From: Zeimonas arvi
GTDB lineage: Bacteria; Pseudomonadota; Gammaproteobacteria; Burkholderiales; Burkholderiaceae_E
DNA: 64,000 nucleotides
Assembly: GCF_008039575.1 (NCBI RefSeq)
Contig: NZ_VDUY01000001.1
Coordinates: forward strand, 620,001-684,000
Direction: 5' to 3'
The notes under the pieces: generated by a model
What the model was told of the DNA's origin: nothing
The model's input: only the letters and a program-made list of their open reading frames with translations
The model's database searches: none
Translations under genes and position numbers: made by a program
Part shown: positions 16,800-26,006 of the stretch, piece by piece
Position numbering within the stretch: position 1 is the first letter of the stretch
Layout of the letters: each line of letters starts with the position of its first letter

Positions 16800-17483
16800 T
16801 CAGGCGACCTCGGCGGGCTGCTCGAGCCGGTAGCCGACTCCGCGCACCGTGCTGATGCGCGCGCCGGTGCCGGCCAGCTTGCCGCGAAGCCGCGACACGT
16901 AGACTTCGATCGCGTTCGGCGCGAGCTTTTCGTCCCATCCGGCAATCGCGCGCAAGAGCCGGTCCTTGGTGACCGCGGCGCCGGCGTGCATGACCAGGAA
17001 CTCCAGGATCGACCACTCGCGCGGCGTCAGGTCGATGGGCACCGAGCCGTGCCGGACTTCGCGCCGCCGGCTGTCGACCACCAGTTCCCCGCAGACGACG
17101 ACGTCGGTCCGCAGCGCCGTCCCGCTCTGCCGGCGCAGGAGCGCCTGGCAGCGCGCGACCAGCTCGCGCGGGTCGACCGGCCGGATCAGGTGGTCGTCCG
17201 CCCCGGCCTCGACGGCCGCGATCCGGGTCTCGACCGCATCGAGCGCGCTGAGCGTGACCACGCCCAGCCGGATCCGGCGCTCGCGCAGGCTGCGCAGCCA
17301 CGCCAGTTCGTCGGCCGCCTGCACGGGCAGGTCGACCAGGATCGCGTCGTAGTGGCCGCCGCGCAGCGCCTCGTCGGCCGCCAGGAGACTGGCGGCCAGG
17401 TCGACCTGGTGGCCGGCCGCGCGCAAGGGCTCGGCAAGGCGCTCGAGCGTGAGGTCATCCCGGCTGACCGCGAGTGTCTTCAT
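16800..17483 (-). CDS. OmpR/PhoB-family response regulator with an atypical receiver
   Basis: This 227-residue protein has a receiver (1-115) and an OmpR-type winged helix (130-222, LTPREWSILEFLVMHAGAAVTKDRLL and NAIEVYVSRLRGKL ... VRGVGYRL). The phospho-acceptor Asp51 (ILVDLP) is present. The conserved lysine after strand beta5 is replaced by Arg101 (LIRPVDPREL) and the acidic pair at the start is altered (AVSRDDL). It may therefore be regulated differently from a standard phosphorylated receiver. No histidine kinase is adjacent. The ATG at 17483 begins the receiver; an upstream in-frame ATG at 17516 adds only low-complexity residues. It is an orphan regulator with unknown targets. Confidence 0.85.
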   Translation of the reverse strand: MKTLAVSRDDLTLERLAEPLRAAGHQVDLAASLLAADEALRGGHYDAILVDLPVQAADELAWLRSLRERRIRLGVVTLSALDAVETRIAAVEAGADDHLIRPVDPRELVARCQALLRRQSGTALRTDVVVCGELVVDSRRREVRHGSVPIDLTPREWSILEFLVMHAGAAVTKDRLLRAIAGWDEKLAPNAIEVYVSRLRGKLAGTGARISTVRGVGYRLEQPAEVA

Positions 17484-17694
17484 CGGCGATTCCGGCCGTT
17501 TCCGGCCGGCCGGCATCGAGGCGCCGAGCGGCGCGCCCCGGGGGGTTCAGGAAAGTCCGGAGCTCATGCTACGCGGGGCCGGGGGCGCGAGCGATGATAT
17601 CGGTCAAGCGCGCGTCGTTTCGCGGCAACGCCTCGACGGGTGCCGGAGCGCCTCGAACACCGCCGGCTGGCCGGGGATGTCGCACGCGGCTCCC

Positions 17695-17700
17695 TATAAT
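17695..17700 (+). promoter_or_regulatory. -10 element directly before mutL (possible leaderless start)
   Basis: TATAAT, a perfect -10 hexamer, ends six bases before the mutL ATG at 17707. Transcription starting the usual 6-8 bases downstream would begin at or next to the start codon, giving a leaderless mRNA. No clear -35 element or ribosome site is visible. The same arrangement occurs before thpR (TACAAT at 49472-49477). Confidence 0.45.
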
Positions 17701-17706
17701 CCCGCC

Positions 17707-19599
17707 ATGAATGCCCCCACGACGCGCCGCCCGATCGCGCCGCTGCCCGATCGCCTGATCAGCCAGATCGCTGCCGGCGAGGTGGTCGAGCGGCCCGCCT
17801 CGGTGGTCAAGGAACTTCTCGAGAACGCGATCGACGCCGGCGCGAGCCGGATCTCGCTGCGCATCGAGGAAGGCGGGGTGCGCCGAATCGTGGTGGCCGA
17901 CGACGGCGTCGGCATCCCGGCCGCCGAACTGCCGCTCGCCCCACTGCGCCACGCCACCAGCAAGATCGCCACGCTCGACGAGCTCGAGCGGGTGGCCACG
18001 CTGGGCTTCCGCGGCGAGGCGCTCGCGTCGATCGCGTCGGTGGCCCGCCTGAGCGTGACCAGCCGCACCGCCGACGCCGGGCACGCCTGGAAGCTCGACG
18101 CCGAGACCGGCGAGATCCAGCCGGCGGCGGGCGCGCGCGGCACCACGATCGAAGTGCTGGACCTGTACGCGGCCACACCGGCGCGGCGCAAGTTCCTGAA
18201 GGCGCCGGCCACCGAGGCGGCCCACTGCCTGGAGGCGCTGCGCCGGGTGGCGCTGGCCCATCCCGACATCGGCTTCGAGGCGGTGAACGACGGCCGGGCC
18301 GTCGAGCCGCTGCCGGCCGGCGGCTGGCGCGAGCGGGCGCTGGCCGGCCTGGGCGACGACTACAAGTCCGCGCACCGGTTGGTCGACGCCGAGGCCGGCG
18401 GCCTGCGGCTGCAGGGCGTGCTCGGCGCGCCCACGCTGAACCGCGCGCGCGCCGACCGGCAGTTCCTCTACGTGAACGGACGCTTCGTGCGCGACCGGCT
18501 GCTCGGCTACGCGGTACGCCAAGCCTACTCGGACATGATGCACGGCGACCGGCACGCCGCCTGGGTGCTGCACCTGTGGCTCGATCCGTCGCTGGTGGAC
18601 GCGAACGTGCATCCGGCCAAGACCGAGGTCCGCTTTCGCGATGCCTCCGCGGTCAGGTCATTCGTATTCCATGCGGTCCAGGACGCGCTGCGCGAGGCGC
18701 ATCGCCCGGCGGGGGGCAGCGCCGGGCAGGATGCCGGTGGCGGGCACGGCGAAGGCGGACCCTCCGGCGGCCCGGGCGACACGGTCTTCCGCTTTGCCGC
18801 CGCGACCGGCGCGATCGGTTCGCGACTCACCGCCGCCGACGTGACCCGCAGCCTGCAGTTCCATGCGCCCGGCGTGGACTTCGCCCCGGGCGCCGGGCTG
18901 GCCATCTTCGAGCGGGCCAGCGGATCCGTGCCGACCGCGTCCGGTGGAACAGGCGAGACCGGTGGAGCGGGCGAGGCCGGCGGCACGGCTTTCGTCCAAC
19001 GGTCGCCGGCGGACATCCCGCCGCTCGGCTTCGCGATCGCGCAGCTGCACGGCCTGTACATCCTGGCGCAGAACGCCGCGGGACTGGTGGTCGTCGACAT
19101 GCACGCGGCGCACGAGCGCATCGTCTACGAGCGGCTGAAGACCGCCATCGCCGACCACGGACTGAAGCAGCAGCCGCTGCTGATCCCGGCCACCTTCCGC
19201 GCCGACCCCCTCGAGGTGCGCGTGGTCGAGGACGAGCAGGAGACGATCGCGCAGCTCGGGCTGGACGTCTCGGCGATGGGTCCCGACGTGCTGGCGGTGC
19301 GCGCGGTGCCTGCCGAGCTCGCGCGCGGCGACGTGGTCGCGCTCGCGCGCTCGGTGATCGACGAGATCCGCGAGTACGGCGCATCGGCGGCGCTGGCGGC
19401 ACGCCGCGACGCGATGCTGGCCACGATGGCCTGCCACGCCGCGGTGCGCGCGAATCGCCGCCTGGGCCTCGACGAAATGAACGCGCTGCTGCGCGACATC
19501 GAGCGCACCCCCGCGGCCGACCAGTGCAACCACGGCCGGCCGACCTGGGTGCAGGTAGGCATCACGGAGCTGGACCGCTGGTTCCTGCGCGGCCAATGA
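17707..19599 (+). CDS. mutL: DNA mismatch repair protein MutL
   Basis: MutL couples mismatch recognition by MutS to strand incision. The 630-residue protein has the GHKL ATPase motifs in order: [30 protein letters not shown], and KTEVRFRD at the end of the transducer domain (residue about 310). A Gly/Ala-rich linker (350-420) precedes the dimerisation domain. The C-terminal metal site is kept: [12 protein letters not shown] (the DQHA(X)2E(X)4E motif with Q changed to M), ACHAAVRA and CNHGRPTW. It should therefore be an endonuclease-type MutL, as expected where mutH is absent. The stop overlaps the miaA start by four bases. Confidence 0.96.
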   Translation: MNAPTTRRPIAPLPDRLISQIAAGEVVERPASVVKELLENAIDAGASRISLRIEEGGVRRIVVADDGVGIPAAELPLAPLRHATSKIATLDELERVATLGFRGEALASIASVARLSVTSRTADAGHAWKLDAETGEIQPAAGARGTTIEVLDLYAATPARRKFLKAPATEAAHCLEALRRVALAHPDIGFEAVNDGRAVEPLPAGGWRERALAGLGDDYKSAHRLVDAEAGGLRLQGVLGAPTLNRARADRQFLYVNGRFVRDRLLGYAVRQAYSDMMHGDRHAAWVLHLWLDPSLVDANVHPAKTEVRFRDASAVRSFVFHAVQDALREAHRPAGGSAGQDAGGGHGEGGPSGGPGDTVFRFAAATGAIGSRLTAADVTRSLQFHAPGVDFAPGAGLAIFERASGSVPTASGGTGETGGAGEAGGTAFVQRSPADIPPLGFAIAQLHGLYILAQNAAGLVVVDMHAAHERIVYERLKTAIADHGLKQQPLLIPATFRADPLEVRVVEDEQETIAQLGLDVSAMGPDVLAVRAVPAELARGDVVALARSVIDEIREYGASAALAARRDAMLATMACHAAVRANRRLGLDEMNALLRDIERTPAADQCNHGRPTWVQVGITELDRWFLRGQ

Positions 19600-20552
19600 G
19601 CGCCGGCGATCCGCCGCTCGTGATGCTGCTCGGACCGACCGCCTCGGGCAAGACCGCCGTCGCGCTGGCGATCGCCGAACGACTGCCGGTCGAGATCGTG
19701 TCGGTCGATTCGGCGCTCGTCTACCGCGGCATGGACATCGGCACCGCCAAGCCCGGCCCCGACGAGAGGCGCCGCGTGCCGCACCACCTGATCGACCTGA
19801 TCGAGCCCACCGAGAGCTATTCGGCCGCCCGCTTCGTGGCCGACGCCCGCGCGGCCATCGCCGGCATTCGCGCGCGCGGCCGCCTGCCGCTGCTGGTGGG
19901 CGGCACCATGCTCTACGCGAAGGCCTTCGCCGAGGGCCTGCACGAGCTGCCGCAGGCCGACCGCGAGCTGCGCTGCCGCATCGAGGACGAGGCGCGCGCG
20001 CTCGGCTGGCCGGCGCTGCATGCACGGCTGGCCTCGCTCGACCCCGCCACCGCCGCGCGGCTCGAGCCCGGCGACGCGCAGCGTATCCAGCGCGCGCTGG
20101 AGATCGTGGCGCTGACCGGCGTGCCGATGTCCGAGTGGCTGGCGCGGCAGCGCCCCGTCGGGACAGCGGCCGAGACCATCCTCACGATCGCGCTGGAGCC
20201 CTCCTCGCGGGCGGCCCTGCACGAGCGGATCGCGCAGCGCTTCCAGGCCATGCTCGGCGCCGGCTTCGTCGACGAAGTGCGCGCGTTGCGCGCGCGCGGC
20301 GACCTGCACGCCGGCCTGCCGGCCATGCGCTGCGTGGGCTATCGCCAGCTCTGGCAATGGTGCGACGAAGGAGAACACGGCGGCGACGTCTGGCAGCGCG
20401 CGGTCGCGGCCGGCATCGCCGCCACCCGCCAGTTGGCCAAGCGGCAACTGACCTGGCTGCGCGCGATGCCCGGCCGCCAGGTGATCGACTGCCTGGCGAG
20501 CGACGCCGCCGCGCAGGCGCTGGCGCTCGTACGCCGCGCAAGCGGCGCCTGA
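19596..20552 (+). CDS. miaA: tRNA dimethylallyltransferase MiaA
   Basis: MiaA transfers the dimethylallyl group to A37 of tRNAs reading UNN codons. The 318-residue protein shows Walker [14 protein letters not shown] at residue 12, the substrate loop [49 protein letters not shown], the RIQRALEI segment and the C-terminal [10 protein letters not shown] and [13 protein letters not shown] motifs. It is translationally coupled to mutL (ATGA overlap), a very common arrangement in proteobacteria. No abnormality is seen. Confidence 0.96.
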   Translation: MSAGDPPLVMLLGPTASGKTAVALAIAERLPVEIVSVDSALVYRGMDIGTAKPGPDERRRVPHHLIDLIEPTESYSAARFVADARAAIAGIRARGRLPLLVGGTMLYAKAFAEGLHELPQADRELRCRIEDEARALGWPALHARLASLDPATAARLEPGDAQRIQRALEIVALTGVPMSEWLARQRPVGTAAETILTIALEPSSRAALHERIAQRFQAMLGAGFVDEVRALRARGDLHAGLPAMRCVGYRQLWQWCDEGEHGGDVWQRAVAAGIAATRQLAKRQLTWLRAMPGRQVIDCLASDAAAQALALVRRASGA

Positions 20553-20578
20553 CACCCGAGACCCACGAGACCCGCGAC

Positions 20579-21586
20579 ATGAACCCAGGAAACGAGAACG
20601 GCCCCGCCACCCGCCGACACGATCCGTCCGCTGCGCCGATCGCGATGATCGGCCTGGGCCGGATGGGCGCCAACATGGCGCGCCGCCTCGCGCGCGCGGG
20701 CATCGCGGTCGAGGGTTTCGACCCGCTGCCGGCCAGCCGCGAAGCGCTTGCCGGCGAGCCCGGCGTTCGCCTGCACGCCTCGCTCGCCGACGCGGTGGCC
20801 GCGCTGCCGGCGCCGCGCACCGTGTGGCTGATGCTGCCGGCCGGCGAGGCCACCGCGTCCACGCTCGCCGGGCTGCGTGGCCTGCTGGCGCCCGGCGACC
20901 TGGTCGTCGACGGCGGCAACGCGAACTACCTGGACTCGCAACGCCGCGCGGCCGAGCTCGATGCCGACGGTGTCGGCTTCGCCGACTGCGGCGTGTCGGG
21001 CGGCGTGTGGGGGCTCGCGAACGGCTACTGCCTGATGTTCGGCGCGGCCGACGCGCAGGCCGCCGCGCGCGTGGCCGTCTATGCCCGGGCGCTCGCGCCG
21101 GCGCCCGATTGCGGCTGGCTGCACTGCGGTCCGGTCGGCGCCGGGCACTTCACCAAGATGATCCACAACGGCATCGAGTACGGAATGATGCAGGCGATCG
21201 CCGAAGGCTTCGCGCTGCTCGAGGGGCGGCAGGAGATGCAGCTGGACCTCGGCGCGATCGCCGAGCTGTGGCGCCACGGCAGCGTGGTCCGCTCCTGGCT
21301 GCTCGACCTGACCGCCGACGCCCTGCGCGAGCCCGGCGCGATCGGCTCGGTGGCGCCGCTGGTCCCGGACTCGGGCGAGGGGCGCTGGACCGTCGACGAG
21401 GCGGTGCGCCAGGGAACGCCGGCGCCGGTGATCGCCATGGCGCTGATGAGCCGCTTCGACTCGCAGGGGCGCGCCGACACCGGCAACCGGCTGCTCGCGT
21501 TGATGCGCAAGGGCTTCGGCGGCCACGCGGTCACCGCCGCCTCGTCGCCGGCCATGCTGGCGGGCAAGCCCGGGGCCGGATCGTGA
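20579..21586 (+). CDS. gnd: 6-phosphogluconate dehydrogenase, decarboxylating (short GndA/YqeC type)
   Basis: This enzyme oxidises 6-phosphogluconate to ribulose 5-phosphate plus CO2 in the pentose phosphate pathway. The 335-residue length matches the short-form enzymes. The dinucleotide fold begins at IAMIGLGRMGANMARRLA, followed by DGGNANYLDSQRRA, the GVSGGVWGLANGYCLMFG substrate motif, and CGPVGAGHFTKMIHNGIEYGMMQAIAEGF with the catalytic lysine (HFTKMIHNGIEYG). An N-terminal extension of 20 polar residues precedes the fold, so the true start could be slightly later. The gene overlaps gluconate kinase by four bases, and together they form a gluconate-use unit. Confidence 0.92.
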   Translation: MNPGNENGPATRRHDPSAAPIAMIGLGRMGANMARRLARAGIAVEGFDPLPASREALAGEPGVRLHASLADAVAALPAPRTVWLMLPAGEATASTLAGLRGLLAPGDLVVDGGNANYLDSQRRAAELDADGVGFADCGVSGGVWGLANGYCLMFGAADAQAAARVAVYARALAPAPDCGWLHCGPVGAGHFTKMIHNGIEYGMMQAIAEGFALLEGRQEMQLDLGAIAELWRHGSVVRSWLLDLTADALREPGAIGSVAPLVPDSGEGRWTVDEAVRQGTPAPVIAMALMSRFDSQGRADTGNRLLALMRKGFGGHAVTAASSPAMLAGKPGAGS

Positions 21587-22128
21587 GCGCACCGGTCCGC
21601 GGCGATGCGTGCGCGAGGGGCGCGGTGACCGCCATCGTCGTGATGGGCGTCTCGGGCTGCGGCAAGTCGACGGTGGGCAGCGCGCTCGCGGATCGCCTGG
21701 GCTGGCGCTTCGCCGACGGCGACGACTTCCATCCGCCGGCCAACGTCGAGAAGATGCGTGCAGGCGTTCCGCTCGACGACAGCGACCGCGCGCCCTGGCT
21801 GGCCCGGCTCAACGCGATGCTGCGCGAATCGGCGGCCGCGGGCGGTCCGGTGGTGCTCGCCTGCTCGGCCCTCAGGCAGCGCTATCGCGACGCGCTGGCG
21901 GAAGGCATGCCGGGCCTGCGCTTCGTGCACCTGGCCGGCAGCGCCGGACTGATCGGCGACCGGCTCGCGGCGCGCCGGCACCGCTACATGCCCGCCGCGC
22001 TGCTGGCCAGCCAGTTCGCCACGCTCGAGCCGCCGGCCGACGCGCTGACGCTCGACGTGGCCGAGCCGGTCGACGCGCTGGTCGAGGCCATCGTCGCGGG
22101 CCTCTGCCCGGATCAGTCGAACGAATAA
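21583..22128 (+). CDS. gntK: Gluconokinase
   Basis: This kinase phosphorylates gluconate to 6-phosphogluconate, the substrate of the enzyme encoded just upstream. The 181-residue protein has a P-loop, VVMGVSGCGKSTVGSAL, near residue 20, then FADGDDFHPPANVEKMRAGVPLDD with the gluconate-binding residues, VLACSALRQRYRDAL, and HRYMPAALLASQFATLE with the lid region. It starts at a GTG overlapping the gnd stop (GTGA). The first 15 residues are not conserved, so translation could also begin slightly downstream. The 3' end overlaps the opposing tamB gene by 16 bases. Confidence 0.93.
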   Translation: MSAPVRGDACARGAVTAIVVMGVSGCGKSTVGSALADRLGWRFADGDDFHPPANVEKMRAGVPLDDSDRAPWLARLNAMLRESAAAGGPVVLACSALRQRYRDALAEGMPGLRFVHLAGSAGLIGDRLAARRHRYMPAALLASQFATLEPPADALTLDVAEPVDALVEAIVAGLCPDQSNE

Positions 22129-25100
22129 AAGTACAGCAGGTCCACCGCCGTGTCGGTTCCGGTCTGCGCCCGCACCGACAGCCGGCGGGTGATGTCGTAC
22201 TGGAAGCGCAGCAGGCTCCAGATCCCGCGCAGGCCCTGCTCGTAGGTGATCAGCATCCGGGAGCCGAGACGCTTGCCGATCGCGACCACGTCCTGGGTGG
22301 CGCCGGTGGCGGGGGCGCTGCCGGTGCCTGCCTGGCCGGGGAAGCTCGCGCCGAAGTTCGCGTCGAAGCCGCTGGCCGCCGCGTTGCGGATCGTGAGCAC
22401 GTCCAGGCCCAGCGACTCCTGGATGCCGGACACCAGGCCGCCGCCTTCGCCGCCGAACAGCGTGGCCGCCGCGGCCTGCAGCGCCGCGACCTGTCCGCCG
22501 GTGCGGGCGTCCTCGGGCCCCACGCCCAGCACCAGCCAGGAGAGCTTCTGCGAGTCGGGCACTTCGGGCTCGGATACCAGCTTCACCCGCGGCGACAGCA
22601 CGGTGCCGGTGACGGCCACGCCGGCCTCGACCGCAGGGCCACGCCGCATCGCGGTGATGTCGAGCACCGGATTGTCGAGCGGGCCGTTGAAGATCACGCG
22701 GCCGCGCGAGATCTCCAGCTTCTGGCCGTAGGCGGTGTAGGTGCCGTCGCGGATGCGCACCGTGCCGGTCGCGCGCGGCGCGTCCGGCAGGGTGCCGCGC
22801 AGCCGCAACGTGCCGGCCAGCCGCGCGTCCACGCCACTGCCGCGCACCCGGATGCGCTCGCCGAGGTCCACCTCGAGGTCGGCGCCCAGCCTCAGCGCGG
22901 ACTCCGACTGTGCGGGCCCGGACTGCGCGGCCGCGCTTCCGGCGGCCCCGGCGCCCCGGGGCGCGGGCGGCGCCGAAGCGTCGACGATCACCACGTCGCC
23001 CGGCAGCGACGGCGCCTCGCCGCCGCGCAATTCGATCAGGCCCTCGTCGGCGCGGATCTTGCCGGTCCACTGCAGTTCCGCCGCCCGGCTCTCGATACGG
23101 GTGTCGCCCGAGACCACGATGCGCTGGCCTGGCCCGATCGGCACCGGCAGGCGATCGGCAAGCAGCCGGAAGTCGCCGCGCGCGCCTTCGAGCAGCAGCG
23201 TGCCGCTCAGCGTGACCGAGCCCTCGCCGGAGGCGAGCCGCAGCGTCTTCACCTCGAGCCGGTCGCCGTCGAAGCGGGCGTCGAGCACGCCGTCGCCGAG
23301 ACGCCAGCCGAGCCGGCGCTGGATCATCGCCAGCTCGCGCCCCTCGAGCGTGCCGGCGAAACCGGGCTCGCGCAGCGTGCCCGACAGATCGGCCGCCACC
23401 CGCAAGCGCCCGGCCACCGCCCACTCGGGGCCGATCATCCGGTTGGCCACCGCCAGCGAGGGCAGCACCAGGTCGACGCGGCCCGACAGCGCGCCGCGCT
23501 GCAGGCGCAGGTCGGCCTGGCCGCCGGCGTCGAGCCGCTCGGTCGTCGAGACGCGCAGCTGCAGCGCGCCGTCGAGGTCGTCGACCGAGGTGCCCGCAAG
23601 CGTCCACCGGCCGCCCAGCCTCACCTCGTCGATGGTCGCGGCGTCCCGGGGGATCAGCCCGAAGCGTTCGGCCCAGCGCGATACCGGCAGCGCCTGCGCC
23701 TCGCCGGCGAGCTCGATGCGGCCCTCGCGCAATGCGAAGTCGGCGATGTCGAGCCGGCCGCCGTCGGCGCGCAGCGAGCCGGGCCCGGCCCGCACGCTGC
23801 CCGGCTCGACCGCAAGCGGCATCGGCGCGGCGAGCGCGACCGCCAGCGGCAGCTCGGTGGCGAGCCGGTCGATGCGGCCTTCCCAGCGCCAGGCCGGCGA
23901 TGCGCCCGTGGCCCGGGCATCGCCACCGGCCTGGCCGGCCGAACGGCCGGGCTGACCGGCAGCGAGCCCGGGCAAGGCCAGGCCGCCACTCGCAACGAGC
24001 GAACCGGCGACGCGAGTCGAGCCGACTTGCGCCCGCCCGAGATCGAACGCCATGCGATGCGCGCCCAGCGTGCCCTCGACCGTGATCCGCGCGCGCTCGA
24101 CGGTGGCCGCCGGGTGGCGCAGCCCGCGCGCGTCGATTCGCAGCACCACCTGCGATCGCTCGAGTGCGGCCGCGTCGAAGCCCGGCACCGACACCTCGCC
24201 CTCGGCGGTCAGCGCACCTTCCAGCCCCAGCGCCAAGGGAAGCGCCGTGCCGACGGCGGCCAAGGACGGCAATCGCAGGCGCAGGCTCAAACGGTCGCCG
24301 TCGCGGCCGGCATCGCCGGCCAGCCGCGCGCTCAGCTCGCCCAGCGACGCAACCAGGGCGGCGCCGGTCACCCGATCCGGCGACACCCTTCCCTGCCAGT
24401 CGACGCGAAGGGGCCGGTCGTCGAACCGGCCCTCGGTGATCCTCAGGCGCGAATCGAGGGCCAGCACCGGCGCCACCTCGCCCTTGGCCGCCCAGTCGCC
24501 GGCCAGCCCACTCAGCGCAGCCACTTGCGCCGGCAGCTCGACACCGGCGATCGCGGCCAGGCGCGCCGGATCGAGGCCGGCAAAGCGGCCTTCGAGGTCG
24601 ATCTGCCAGGGCGCCTGCCATCGAGCACTGCCGGCCACGTCGATCGAGCCCGAAGGCGTGCGCAGCTTCGACGAGGCGATCCGCAGGCGCTCGCCCTGCA
24701 GGATCGCCGCCCCGGCCAGGCTCAGGTTGCGCCGGTCGGCGTCGGTCAGCGAGAACTCGAGGCGCCCGGCGTCGAGCGCGATCTCGCCGCCCAGCCTGGC
24801 CGGCCAGGCCTGGCGGTGCGCCTTCGCCGGATCCAGGCCGCGCAAGGCCAGCCGTGCCGCGATCGCCGGCAGCTCGACGCCGAAGAGCGGGCGCGACACG
24901 GCCGTGTCCACCAGGATCTCGCCGCGCAACATGCCGCCGTCCAGATCGATGTCGTCGAGCGCCAGCCGGCGATCCGCCCAGCGCAGTGCGGTGTCCAGGC
25001 TGGCGAAGGGCAGCAGCCCGGTGTCGACCGGGCCGGGCAGCGCATTGCGCAGCGCCAGCCGGCCGCGCCAGGCCACCTCGGCAAGCGAGGCCGCTTCGCT

Positions 25101-26006
25101 CGCGGATTCGGCCGCAAGCTCCAGCCGCCCGGAGAGCCGCGCCCGCGGGCCGGGCAGGCCGATCGCGTCGGGCTCGAAGCCGTCGAGCGACAGCGTCAGC
25201 GCCTGCACCGGCAGCGGCGACAGCGGCCGCACCGTCGTCTCGAGCGTGGCCCAGGCCGGCGCGCCCGGGCCCGGCTCGCCCAGGCTCGCCTTGCCGGGCG
25301 GGGCGAGCATCCGCAGACGTGCGGCGAGCGTCTCGATCGGCCCGTTCGCATCGAGCTGCAGCGGCGGCAGCAAGGGATAGCCGGGGATCGCCGGCTCGAT
25401 GCGCGCCGCCAGCGCGGTCTGGAAGGGCGACGCCACCGCCGCGTGCGCCTCGGCGCTCAGCGCGCCCCAGCCGTCGACGCTGGCCGCCAGCCGTGGCAGC
25501 CGCAGGGCCTGGTCGTCGATGCGCAGCCCGGCGAGCAGGCCACGGATCGCCGGCATCGAGAACCCTTCGCCGCGCACCGAGAGCTCGCCGACCTCGAGTT
25601 CGTCGACGGCGACCTTCATAGGCAGCGCGATCCGCTCGGGCAGCACCGGCGGCCCGCCCTCGCCGCCCGGCCCGAGCGTGACCGCAACGCGCGCGGCGCG
25701 CAGCTCGCTCAGGCGCAGTTCGCCCGACAGCAGCGCGACCGGCCGCCAGCCCAGCCGCAGCCCGGTGATCTCCACCCGCGTGCCGGCCTGCTCCCAGGTC
25801 ATCCGCGCCAGCTCGACGCCCGACAGCAGCGTGCCGCGCGCCTCGCCGGACCGCAGCGCCCCGCCAGCGGCCGTTTCGGCCTGCGCCAGCGCCCAGCGCA
25901 CGAAGGACGTGGTCTGCCCGACCCACCAGGCGCCCGCCGCTGCGGCCAGCAGCAGCAGGGCCAGCAACGCGCCGGCCGCCCAGCCGATCAGTCGTCGCAG
26001 CCGCAT
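22113..26006 (-). CDS. tamB: Translocation and assembly module subunit TamB
   Basis: TamB is a huge periplasm-spanning beta-taco protein, anchored in the inner membrane, that with TamA helps insert outer-membrane proteins and move phospholipids. The 1297-residue product has an N-terminal anchor (LIGWAAGALLALLLLAAAAGAWWV, residues 6-29), long repeated beta strands with alternating hydrophobic pattern, and the conserved C-terminal DUF490 region (GTVRIRDGTYTAYGQKLEISRGRVIFNGPLDNP, about residue 1090, then SWLVLG, RLGSRMLITYEQGL and LRFQYDITRRLSVRAQTGTDTAVDLLYFYSFD). Its ATG shares one base with the tamA stop (TGATG), so the two are coupled. Confidence 0.95.
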   Translation of the reverse strand: MRLRRLIGWAAGALLALLLLAAAAGAWWVGQTTSFVRWALAQAETAAGGALRSGEARGTLLSGVELARMTWEQAGTRVEITGLRLGWRPVALLSGELRLSELRAARVAVTLGPGGEGGPPVLPERIALPMKVAVDELEVGELSVRGEGFSMPAIRGLLAGLRIDDQALRLPRLAASVDGWGALSAEAHAAVASPFQTALAARIEPAIPGYPLLPPLQLDANGPIETLAARLRMLAPPGKASLGEPGPGAPAWATLETTVRPLSPLPVQALTLSLDGFEPDAIGLPGPRARLSGRLELAAESASEAASLAEVAWRGRLALRNALPGPVDTGLLPFASLDTALRWADRRLALDDIDLDGGMLRGEILVDTAVSRPLFGVELPAIAARLALRGLDPAKAHRQAWPARLGGEIALDAGRLEFSLTDADRRNLSLAGAAILQGERLRIASSKLRTPSGSIDVAGSARWQAPWQIDLEGRFAGLDPARLAAIAGVELPAQVAALSGLAGDWAAKGEVAPVLALDSRLRITEGRFDDRPLRVDWQGRVSPDRVTGAALVASLGELSARLAGDAGRDGDRLSLRLRLPSLAAVGTALPLALGLEGALTAEGEVSVPGFDAAALERSQVVLRIDARGLRHPAATVERARITVEGTLGAHRMAFDLGRAQVGSTRVAGSLVASGGLALPGLAAGQPGRSAGQAGGDARATGASPAWRWEGRIDRLATELPLAVALAAPMPLAVEPGSVRAGPGSLRADGGRLDIADFALREGRIELAGEAQALPVSRWAERFGLIPRDAATIDEVRLGGRWTLAGTSVDDLDGALQLRVSTTERLDAGGQADLRLQRGALSGRVDLVLPSLAVANRMIGPEWAVAGRLRVAADLSGTLREPGFAGTLEGRELAMIQRRLGWRLGDGVLDARFDGDRLEVKTLRLASGEGSVTLSGTLLLEGARGDFRLLADRLPVPIGPGQRIVVSGDTRIESRAAELQWTGKIRADEGLIELRGGEAPSLPGDVVIVDASAPPAPRGAGAAGSAAAQSGPAQSESALRLGADLEVDLGERIRVRGSGVDARLAGTLRLRGTLPDAPRATGTVRIRDGTYTAYGQKLEISRGRVIFNGPLDNPVLDITAMRRGPAVEAGVAVTGTVLSPRVKLVSEPEVPDSQKLSWLVLGVGPEDARTGGQVAALQAAAATLFGGEGGGLVSGIQESLGLDVLTIRNAAASGFDANFGASFPGQAGTGSAPATGATQDVVAIGKRLGSRMLITYEQGLRGIWSLLRFQYDITRRLSVRAQTGTDTAVDLLYFYSFD

